From Rhodobacteraceae bacterium EhC02 (GTDB taxonomy: Bacteria; Pseudomonadota; Alphaproteobacteria; Rhodobacterales; Rhodobacteraceae): a stretch of 49,691 bases of DNA. The notes beneath the pieces are model-generated. The model saw only the letters and a program-made list of their open reading frames with translations, was not told where the DNA came from and made no database searches. The position numbers and the translations under genes are program-made. Shown here piece after piece: positions 43,160 through 49,691 of this stretch; the stretch's first letter is position 1; each line of letters begins with the position of its first letter. Location: assembly GCA_001650895.1 (NCBI GenBank), contig LXYH01000002.1, positions 1 to 49,691 on the forward strand. Direction: 5' to 3'.

Positions 43160-44470
43160 GTGTCGAGAAACGACTACGAGAAGAACAGTATTTCTCTTCC
43201 AAGTGCTGTAGCCATGGGCACTGGCGTGATGATCGGTGCGGGTATCTTCGCGCTTACAGGTCAAATTGCCGAGCTTGCAGGGTCACTCTTTCCCATCTCG
43301 TTCATCGTGGGCGCCATCGTGACCGCATTCAGCGCCTATACCTACATCAAGATGTCGAACGCATTTCCGTCTGCGGGCGGCATCGGGATGATCCTGAAGA
43401 AAGCCTACGGTCGGACGACGGTCGCAGCGGGTGCTGCCCTCCTGATGGCGCTGTCGATGGTCATCAACGAAAGTCTCGTCGCGCGCACTTTTGGAACTTA
43501 TACAGTTAAGGTGATTGGCGGTAATCCGGATAGCGCTTTAGTGCCGACTCTAGGTGTTGGGCTGATAATTTTTGCCTATCTCGTGAATGCCTCTGGGAAC
43601 CGGTCGGTCGGGCTGTTCTCTCTTGTCATGGCCATTATCAAGGTGGGCGGCATCGCGCTGTTTGGGGCAGCCGGCCTCTGGGCGAGCGGAATCTCGTTCG
43701 AGGCGACGGATGGAGACATGGACGCAACCGGTTTCGTGGCGTCGGTTGCGCTGTCGATCCTGGCCTTCAAGGGCTTCACGACCATCACCAACAGCGGCGC
43801 AGAGGTCACCGACCCGCACCGCAATGTCGGCCGGGCCATCATCTGGTCGATCGCCATCTGTGTCGTCGTCTATCTGCTGGTGGCTTTCGCGGTCGGGTCC
43901 AGCCTGCCGCTCGACCGCATAGTGGCGGCGAAGGATTACGCGCTGGCCGAAGCTGCCCAGCCGTCCCTCGGTCAAACCGGCTTCTACCTGACGGTGGCGC
44001 TGGCGCTGGTGGCCACGGCGTCTGGTCTGATCGCCAGCGTGTTCGCGGTGTCGCGGATGCTCGCAATGCTAACCGACATGAAGATGATCCCGCACAGCCA
44101 TTTCGGGATGCCGGGCACGATCAAGGACCACACACTCGTCTACACCGTCGTGATCGCAGGCTTTCTGACGGTCTTCTTCGACCTCAGCCGCATCGCCTCG
44201 CTCGGCGCGTTCTTCTATCTGGTGATGGATATGATCATCCACTTCGGCGTGTTCCGGCATCTGCGCGAGGAAATCAGCGCGAGAGGCTGGGTGTTGCTGA
44301 CGGCCATCGCACTTGATGCCGTGGTGCTGGCCGCCTTCGCCGCAATGAAATGGCAGTCCGACCCGCTCATCGTTGTGGTCGGCATCGTTGGCATGGCTCT
44401 GGTGTTCCTGTTCGTCCGGCTTTTCCTGGCGCGCAATTCGGTCGGGGAAGGCGCTCACGCCAATCACTAG
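43160..44470 (+). CDS. APC-family permease
   Basis: This 436-residue membrane protein has about twelve hydrophobic segments. It starts at GTG with the APC signature 'AVAMGTGVMIGAGIFALTGQ' in helix 1 and 'NAFPSAGGIGMILKKAYG' later. The amino-acid/polyamine/cation permease family imports substrates with protons or sodium; the substrate here is unknown. Its presence between copper genes is unexplained; export of a metal-complexed amino acid or supply of a stress metabolite is only speculation. The next promoter is in the gap after it. Confidence 0.8.
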   Translation: MSRNDYEKNSISLPSAVAMGTGVMIGAGIFALTGQIAELAGSLFPISFIVGAIVTAFSAYTYIKMSNAFPSAGGIGMILKKAYGRTTVAAGAALLMALSMVINESLVARTFGTYTVKVIGGNPDSALVPTLGVGLIIFAYLVNASGNRSVGLFSLVMAIIKVGGIALFGAAGLWASGISFEATDGDMDATGFVASVALSILAFKGFTTITNSGAEVTDPHRNVGRAIIWSIAICVVVYLLVAFAVGSSLPLDRIVAAKDYALAEAAQPSLGQTGFYLTVALALVATASGLIASVFAVSRMLAMLTDMKMIPHSHFGMPGTIKDHTLVYTVVIAGFLTVFFDLSRIASLGAFFYLVMDMIIHFGVFRHLREEISARGWVLLTAIALDAVVLAAFAAMKWQSDPLIVVVGIVGMALVFLFVRLFLARNSVGEGAHANH

Positions 44471-44476
44471 ACGGGC

Positions 44477-44507
44477 TTGAGGTTACGGTCGTTAGAAACC
44501 GTAAACT
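44477..44507 (+). promoter_or_regulatory. MerR-type promoter with a distinct dyad
   Basis: TTGAGG (44477-44482) and TAAACT (44502-44507) are 19 bp apart. The dyad TTACGGT (44483-44489) with ACCGTAA (44498-44504) is perfect and different from every other class here. It precedes the P-type ATPase gene, and no nearby regulator is visible. Confidence 0.75.
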
Positions 44508-44536
44508 GAAACAACAGATCGAAAGGCTGGTTGAAC

Positions 44537-46870
44537 ATGGACAACGAACATAATCACGCGGCCTCCGACATCCCGGCGGGGACCGAGACGGCAAAGGACC
44601 CAGTTTGCGGGATGACGGTCGCCGTCAAGCCTGACGGGCGTCACGCGGAGTTCGACGGCGAGACCTTCCATTTCTGCTCGGAAAAATGCCAAGAGAAGTT
44701 CAAAGCTGATCCGTGGTTCTATGCCTCGGGCCGTGCCGCCGGACAGAAGAAGACCGCCCCGGCCAACGTCCAGTACACCTGTCCGATGCATCCCGAAATC
44801 ATCCGCGATGAGCCGGGGGCCTGCCCGATCTGCGGCATGGCGCTGGAGCCGATGGTGCCGTCTGACGAGCCAAGCGAGGAACTGACCGACTTCACGCGTC
44901 GGATGTGGATTTCGGCCGCAGCCGCGGTGCCGCTTGTCATCCTGACAATGGGCGAGTTGGTGGCCCTGCCAGTGCGCGGCTGGATCGGGCATCAGACCGC
45001 CAGCTATCTTGAGTTCGTGCTGGCGACGCCAATCATCCTCTGGGCCGCCTTGCCGTTCTTTCGGCGCGGCTGGGACTCGGTGGTGAACCGCAGCCCGAAC
45101 ATGTGGACGCTGATCAGCCTCGGCGTGGCGGCGGCCTATCTCTACTCGTTGGTTGCAACGTTCCTGCCCGGGATCTTTCCCGAACAGTACCGAATGGGCG
45201 GAGGCGTTGGCACTTATTTTGAAGCGGCCGTGGTTATCGTGGCGCTGGTCTTTGTAGGTCAGGTTCTCGAACTACGCGCACGCGAGCAGACCGGCGACGC
45301 GATCCGCGCGCTCCTGGACCTCGCGCCCAAGATGGCGCGGCGCATCCTGCCTGATGGCACCGAATATGACGCCCCTCTCGAAAATATCATGGAGGGCGAC
45401 CGGCTACGTGTACGGCCAGGCGATGCGGTCCCGGTGGATGGGACGGTGATTGAAGGCCGGTCTTCGCTGGACGAGAGCATGCTGACCGGCGAGTCGATGC
45501 CGGTGGAGAAGGGTTTGGGCGATGATGTAACCGGGGCCACAATCAACAAGAACGGCAGCTTGGTGATTGAGGCGGGCAAGGTTGGCGCGGATACGGTGCT
45601 CGCACAGATCGTGGCAATGGTGTCGAACGCGCGCCGGTCCCGCGCGCCGATCCAAGGGCTTGCAGACCGGGTCTCGGCAGTGTTCGTGCCGACGGTGGTC
45701 GCTATCGCCATCGTCGCATTTGTGGTTTGGCTGATCATCGGCCCGGAACCCGCGCTGGTCTTCGCCATTGCTTCGGCCGTGTCGGTGCTGATCATCGCAT
45801 GCCCTTGCGCGCTGGGTCTCGCCACACCGATCTCTATCACCACGGCCGCGGGCCGCGGCGCGCAGGCGGGCGTCCTGATCAAGGACGCCGAGGCGCTGGA
45901 GCGTATGGCGGGCGTCGATACGCTGATTGTCGATAAGACTGGCACATTGACCATGGGCAAGCCGAAACTAACGGACATCCTTGTGCTCACGGACCTGCCG
46001 GAGGCCGACTTGTTATCGCTGGCCGCAGCGCTCGAGCGCGGCTCGGAACACCCGCTGGCCGAGGCGATCGTCGAAGGGGCGGAAGCGCAGGGCGCACCGC
46101 GTCAGGAGGCTGTGGACTTCGACGCCGTCACTGGCAAGGGCGTGAGAGGCACAGTCGGCGGACGCGCGGTGGCACTTGGTAACGCCGCGATGATGCGAGA
46201 GATGGGACTGGACACGGGGGCGGCTGAAGCCAAGGCTGATACCTTACGCGCCGAAGGCAAGACCGCGATGTTCATCGCGGTCGATGGCGTGCTGGCCGGC
46301 ATCGTGGCGGTGGCCGACCCGATCAAGGACAGCACCGCGCAGGCGATCAGGGAACTTCACGCTCAAGGTCTGCGGGTGATCATGGCGACTGGCGACAACG
46401 AGCGCACGGCGGAGGCCGTGGCGGGCCAGCTCGGCATCGACGAGGTGCGCGCGGGCATCCTGCCCGAGGGCAAGAAGGACCTGATCGACCAGTTGCGCCG
46501 CGATGGGCACAAGATCGCGATGGCGGGCGACGGGGTAAACGATGCGCCTGCGCTGGCCGCAGCCGATGTGGGTATTGCCATGGGAACGGGCGCAGACGTG
46601 GCTATGGAAAGCGCGGGCATCACCCTGTTGGGCGGCGACCTGATGGGCATCGTGCGGGCCCGCAAACTGGCCCGCGCCACGCTGCGCAACATCAAGCAGA
46701 ACCTGTTCTTTGCCTTCGCCTACAACGCCCTTGGCGTCCCCATCGCGGCAGGCCTGCTTTACCCTGTCACCGGCCTTCTGCTCTCGCCGATGATTGCCGC
46801 AGCGGCCATGAGCTTGTCGTCGGTCTCGGTAATCACGAACGCTCTGCGGCTCAGGCGCGTCGATCTGTGA
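44537..46870 (+). CDS. YHS/heavy-metal-domain P1B-type ATPase (CopB/SilP-like)
   Basis: This 777-residue ATPase has an N-terminal YHS-type domain with 'DPVCGMTV' (C24) and '[12 protein letters not shown]', then a heavy-metal-binding domain '[20 protein letters not shown]'. The membrane metal site is CPC (C422-P-C424), the phosphorylated residue is D466 in DKTGT, and '[10 protein letters not shown]' and '[11 protein letters not shown]' follow. This domain order is that of silver/copper ATPases such as SilP/CopF. It exports Cu or Ag to the periplasm. The ATG at 44537 was chosen over an upstream TTG at 44531. Confidence 0.9.
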   Translation: MDNEHNHAASDIPAGTETAKDPVCGMTVAVKPDGRHAEFDGETFHFCSEKCQEKFKADPWFYASGRAAGQKKTAPANVQYTCPMHPEIIRDEPGACPICGMALEPMVPSDEPSEELTDFTRRMWISAAAAVPLVILTMGELVALPVRGWIGHQTASYLEFVLATPIILWAALPFFRRGWDSVVNRSPNMWTLISLGVAAAYLYSLVATFLPGIFPEQYRMGGGVGTYFEAAVVIVALVFVGQVLELRAREQTGDAIRALLDLAPKMARRILPDGTEYDAPLENIMEGDRLRVRPGDAVPVDGTVIEGRSSLDESMLTGESMPVEKGLGDDVTGATINKNGSLVIEAGKVGADTVLAQIVAMVSNARRSRAPIQGLADRVSAVFVPTVVAIAIVAFVVWLIIGPEPALVFAIASAVSVLIIACPCALGLATPISITTAAGRGAQAGVLIKDAEALERMAGVDTLIVDKTGTLTMGKPKLTDILVLTDLPEADLLSLAAALERGSEHPLAEAIVEGAEAQGAPRQEAVDFDAVTGKGVRGTVGGRAVALGNAAMMREMGLDTGAAEAKADTLRAEGKTAMFIAVDGVLAGIVAVADPIKDSTAQAIRELHAQGLRVIMATGDNERTAEAVAGQLGIDEVRAGILPEGKKDLIDQLRRDGHKIAMAGDGVNDAPALAAADVGIAMGTGADVAMESAGITLLGGDLMGIVRARKLARATLRNIKQNLFFAFAYNALGVPIAAGLLYPVTGLLLSPMIAAAAMSLSSVSVITNALRLRRVDL

Positions 46871-46908
46871 CCTGCCCGCACACCTCACCAATCAGAAAGG
46901 AAAACCAA

Positions 46909-47388
46909 ATGACCCAAGACACTTTTTCACGCCGCATGCTTCTCACTGGTGGAGCTGCTATGCTGGCTGCATCGCCCTTGATGGCTTTGACGCAAGGTGC
47001 CGAACCGACCATCCACGTGATGAAAGACCCAAACTGCGGCTGCTGCACGGCCTGGATCAATATTCTCGAGAATGAGGGCTTTACCGTTACGACTGAGCCA
47101 AGCGCCGGGACACTTCTCATGCGCTACAAGATGGACAACGGCATCCCGCAAGAGATGGTCTCCTGCCACACCGCCCGGATCGAGAATTATATGATCGAAG
47201 GGCACGTCCCCGTTGCCGACATCAGACGGCTGCTGGAGGAACGTCCTGACGCAGTCGGTCTTGCAGTTCCCGGTATGCCTTACGGATCGCCAGGCATGGG
47301 GCCAGAATCGGAACGTGAGGCCTATGCTGTTCATTTGGTTAATCGAGACGGGACCACGGAGCCGTTCACAAACTACCAGGCAGCCTGA
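46909..47388 (+). CDS. DUF411 periplasmic metal-binding protein
   Basis: This 159-residue protein has a Tat-like signal ('FSRRMLLTGGAAML') and the DUF411 core 'HVMKDPNCGCCTAWINILEN' (CGCC), 'VSCHTARIENYMIEGHVP' and 'RRLLEERPDAVGLAVPGMPY'. It is the closest relative here of the copy at 18332, but uses a different signal. AAAGGA precedes the ATG at 46909. It follows the ATPase by 38 bases, so Cu/Ag delivery or buffering is likely. Confidence 0.87.
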   Translation: MTQDTFSRRMLLTGGAAMLAASPLMALTQGAEPTIHVMKDPNCGCCTAWINILENEGFTVTTEPSAGTLLMRYKMDNGIPQEMVSCHTARIENYMIEGHVPVADIRRLLEERPDAVGLAVPGMPYGSPGMGPESEREAYAVHLVNRDGTTEPFTNYQAA

Positions 47389-47829
47389 ACTCGAGACTGT
47401 GACAATGAAGGGCGGTTGAAGTCAGAGGGTTTGGACTTGGTTAAACAATGAATCGCCTCACAAAGGGCAAGAGTTTCTCGGCCATTAGATCATTGTGAGT
47501 CAATTATACTTCTAACAGGAACACACTTGTCGCACTAATTTTTAGGCTTCGGATACGGCTGGCTAGCACAGATCGAGATGCAAAGGGAGGGAGACACCGC
47601 ACCTACTTCTGTCACATTAATTGGACCTGATATTGAGTTCAACTCTACTGCTTTGCCAACCTAGTCTTGGATTGCGATGTCAGAACAACCAACATATTTT
47701 GTGCCAAAGAAGTCGTGGCGGGAATGAGTCGAGAATTTCTCAGACGTTATTTACATTGGCTCTTGGCTAGTTTCAGATTTGCAGACGGTTGGAGCCGTTC
47801 CAGAACAGATCTTGCATTTAAATGTGACA
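47389..47829. other. Gene-free, AT-richer stretch
   Basis: About 440 bases after the DUF411 gene carry no convincing gene, promoter or repeat. The composition is lower in GC than the island, and the neighbour beyond is convergent. Just inside the kinase stop, AAGAAAT (47832-47838) and ATTTCTT (47843-47849) form a perfect hairpin that could end the leftward transcript. Confidence 0.5.
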
Positions 47830-49239
47830 TTAAGAAATTAATATTTCTTGGTCTTCAAAATTTTGCGAAAGGGGCAAACTCAAACTTGCTAGAATTCCGC
47901 CCCCTGGGTGATTCATTATTGTTGCATCACCACCATGGGAACGCAGAATGGCGCGAGAAATGGAAAGACCGAGCCCCGTGCCACCTGTTTCGCGCGAGCG
48001 AGATGCCTCAACTCGGAAAAAGGGCTCGAACACATCTTCAAGTAGCTCACTGGGAATACCAGTGCCGTAATCGCGTATTTCGATAACCGCTCTTTCGTTC
48101 TCTCGTTTGTAGGTCACCTCGGCTTTGCCGCCGTAGCGTATCGCGTTTTCGATAACGTTGCGGAGAGCACGGCGCATACTTTGCGGCCTTAATCTGACAT
48201 CTAGCGGAGCACCAACTTCAAGTTGAAAGTCTTCAAGCATGTCACTTTTGAGATCTCTGAGAAACTTCCCCAACTCAATCGTCTCCGGAGTTTCGCTGAT
48301 TGCTATGCCCCGCGCAAATGCTAGCGTGCGCTCAACCATGTTCTGCATTTCCTCAACGGATGCAATCAAACCGCCGCGCGTCTCCTCATCGTCAACCATT
48401 TCCGCACGGACACGGAGAGCGGTCAGCGGTGAACGCAAATCATGCCCCAAAGCGGCCATTATGCGTGTTTTTTCCGAGAACGTTCGTACTAAGCGCTCCT
48501 GCATGAGGTTGAATGCCTCTGTCAGCCCACGAACCTCAATCGGGCCGACAGCTGGTAGTGGATGACTTTCCTCGCCCCTTCCAAGCTTCTCGGCAGCTTG
48601 GGTCAAGCTACGAAGCGGCCACGTCAATTTCGAAAGCAAATACCAACATGCTCCGCCGATCAGCAGCGCAGCAGTCACGACAAAACTCACCGCAGAATAG
48701 ATCGGCCACTGCAAGGGTGGTCGCTGGAAGCGCGTGTCAACATTAAGCCATTCATCATCAGGAAGAGCTATTGAGAGAGTGAGTTCAAGACCCAATACCC
48801 TGTCATGCATTGTCCTTCCCTGAGGGCCAGGCGCTTGTGTGCGCATACTTTCAATCGGGGAAAATGGACGCCCAATCTCGTGAAGCTCGACACGAATCTC
48901 TCTCGTGTCTCCATTCCAGAGAAGTGATCTGATCCGCTCCTCCACCGCTCCATTTGCTTGATGATCAAGATGGTCAACGGCTGGTCGTGGATCAATACGA
49001 AAGCGCGCGAGCGGTGAGTCTGCTGCGCTCAAGATTGAAGAATGCAGATCTTTAGGAGCTTGTTCGAGAAGTAGGGCTACATTGGCTGCACGTCCTGCCG
49101 CCTCAGCTCCGATAGCGGCTCTTACGGCTAAGCTGCGTTCGTCAATAAATAGCCAAATACTTGTCGCCTGAGCGATCACAAGGCATCCAATTATTAGGAG
49201 CAAGATCTGACCGCGCAAACCTACTACCAGTCCTCGCAT
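47830..49239 (-). CDS. EnvZ-like sensor histidine kinase
   Basis: This 469-residue kinase has an N-terminal helix ('GQILLLIIGCLVIA'), a ~150-residue periplasmic domain, and a second helix. A HAMP region follows, then HisKA with H266 in 'MAALGHDLRSPLTALRVRAE', and an ATPase domain with 'NVIENAIRYGGKAEV', 'RDYGTGIP' and 'GGTGLGLSISRAI'. It is similar to EnvZ/RstB-type kinases. The start overlaps the stop of its response regulator gene (GTGATG), and that gene is cut off, so it is probably an orphan kinase now. Confidence 0.9.
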   Translation of the reverse strand: MRGLVVGLRGQILLLIIGCLVIAQATSIWLFIDERSLAVRAAIGAEAAGRAANVALLLEQAPKDLHSSILSAADSPLARFRIDPRPAVDHLDHQANGAVEERIRSLLWNGDTREIRVELHEIGRPFSPIESMRTQAPGPQGRTMHDRVLGLELTLSIALPDDEWLNVDTRFQRPPLQWPIYSAVSFVVTAALLIGGACWYLLSKLTWPLRSLTQAAEKLGRGEESHPLPAVGPIEVRGLTEAFNLMQERLVRTFSEKTRIMAALGHDLRSPLTALRVRAEMVDDEETRGGLIASVEEMQNMVERTLAFARGIAISETPETIELGKFLRDLKSDMLEDFQLEVGAPLDVRLRPQSMRRALRNVIENAIRYGGKAEVTYKRENERAVIEIRDYGTGIPSELLEDVFEPFFRVEASRSRETGGTGLGLSISRAILRSHGGDATIMNHPGGGILASLSLPLSQNFEDQEILIS

Positions 49240-49381
49240 CACAAAAACGTCTCAACATCTACCGCAAGGCTGTAACCGCCACTTCGAACGGTCGTGATGA
49301 TACTTGGCCGTCCGGGGTTAGCTTCAATCTTTCGCCTTAGACGGCTGATCTGATTGTCGATTGTTCGATCAAAAGCAGAGG
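49239..49381 (-). pseudogene. C-terminal remnant of an OmpR-family response regulator
   Basis: Reading leftward, this frame encodes the end of an OmpR-type winged helix: 'AFDRTIDNQISRLRRKIEAN' and 'GRPSIITTVRSGGYSLAVDV', then stop. The receiver domain and first part of the winged helix are missing, replaced from 49382 by a transposon end. It would be the partner of the kinase at 47830. Confidence 0.82.
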
Positions 49382-49497
49382 TGTCGCTTTGCCTTTAAAG
49401 GCGAGATGACGAGTTCAACAAAATCAATGGGTGTGCTTTGCCATTAAATATGAGATTTTGTCTTTAAATGCGATACTCTTACCCTTAAAGCTGAGAC
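49382..49497 (+). mobile_element. Terminal region of a TniA-type transposon with transposase-binding repeats
   Basis: Starting at TGTCGC (49382), four related 20-base repeats occur at 49388-49407, 49437-49456, 49457-49476 and 49478-49497. Their shared pattern is TTTGCC-TTTAAA-nnnGAGAT, with the most variation in the last copy. Repeated terminal sites of this kind are typical of Tn7/Tn5053-like elements. The element interrupts the response regulator gene. Confidence 0.75.
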
Positions 49498-49527
49498 AGA
49501 GGTTAAGGGGGCGCGTGGCTAAGGGCT

Positions 49528-49691
49528 ATGGAGAGTGACGGAGACGAATTTGGTGCAAATGGAGCGGAAGCCGCGCGCAGGGCGGCGGTGCTCCGTCCAC
49601 TTGTTCGGGACTATCTCGCAGGCACCGGCAGCTTGGAAAGCGGAGTACGCGATGCGGTCTGGGAGCTCGGTGTCAGCAGGGCGACGGTTTG
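49528..49691 (+). CDS. N-terminus of a TniA-like transposase (runs off the window)
   Basis: Starting at ATG 49528, the frame reads 'MESDGDEFGANGAEAARRAA', then 'VLRPLVRDYLAG' and 'AVWELGVSRATV', which looks like the helix-turn-helix start of Mu/TniA-type transposases. Only 54 residues are present, so the DDE core is not seen. The position 31 bases after the terminal repeats supports this reading. Confidence 0.6.
   Translation, partial: MESDGDEFGANGAEAARRAAVLRPLVRDYLAGTGSLESGVRDAVWELGVSRATV

Noticed and set aside
49388-49497. Four regularly related repeats considered as a CRISPR array
   Set aside because: The spacing is irregular (29, 0 and 1 bases), the repeats are diverged, and they sit at a transposon terminus before a transposase start.

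Overview
The window is GC-rich DNA of alphaproteobacterial character, probably from a Rhodobacterales relative. The gene families suggest this: PCuAC/Sco/CtaG copper delivery to cytochrome oxidase, Tat-exported copper oxidases, and an RHE_PE00001-like plasmid protein. It reads as an accessory metal-resistance island, possibly plasmid-borne. There are no RNA genes or CRISPR arrays. Remnant genes, near-duplicate modules and a transposon end show that it was assembled in steps.

Layout. 1-4150: a mercury operon (merR divergent from merTPFA), bracketed by two copies of the 3' end of the plasmid gene. 4150-7300: a scarred junction, a 5'-truncated copper oxidase, then BNR-repeat, DUF411 and cytochrome c genes. 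7500-12130: an L,D-transpeptidase, a small lipoprotein, a Zn/Cd/Pb P-type ATPase, a zinc-ribbon protein, a 3' remnant of a second ATPase gene, and a second L,D-transpeptidase. 12350-22964 (minus strand): a compact 13-gene operon running sco, dsbB, dsbA-like, PCuAC, sco, M23 peptidase, DUF411, ZIP, lspA, lnt, a small membrane protein, a penicillin-acylase homologue and caa3-type ctaG. 23136-26043: a MerR-family regulator, two CDF transporters and a transglutaminase-like protein. 26200-33165: a copper module with multicopper oxidase, DUF411, cytochrome c, thioredoxin-like proteins, a Met-rich protein, Sco and CcdA. 33269-38347: glutaredoxin-MauE fusion, DUF305, cueR, copA and copZ. 38546-42833: TolC-like lipoprotein, a second copper oxidase and a cupredoxin-CusF fusion. 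43160-47388: APC permease, a YHS/heavy-metal-domain P-type ATPase and a fourth DUF411 gene. 47830-49691: a sensor kinase whose response-regulator gene is cut off by the end of a TniA-type transposon.

Control. At least nine promoters have the MerR-family layout: -35, a 19-bp spacer holding a dyad, then -10. They fall into classes: a mer site (CTGTAG dyad); a CTCTAG class at 7498, 8704 and 23000; a CTATAG site at 24276; a CueR-like TTCC/GGAA class at 26209, 30535, 38034 and 38093; and a distinct TTACGGT site at 44477. Only three MerR-family genes are visible (1018, 23136, 35061).

Most interesting hypothesis. The CTCTAG class appears to place Zn/Cd/Pb efflux (8767), peptidoglycan remodelling (7590, M23 at 18791), lipoprotein maturation (lspA, lnt), disulfide formation (dsbA/dsbB) and copper delivery to oxidase under one metal sensor at 23136. 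That would be a metal-triggered envelope-repair regulon. It includes a penicillin-acylase homologue whose nucleophilic serine position is leucine. The operon order and operators are read from the sequence; the shared regulator and the physiological role are inferences.
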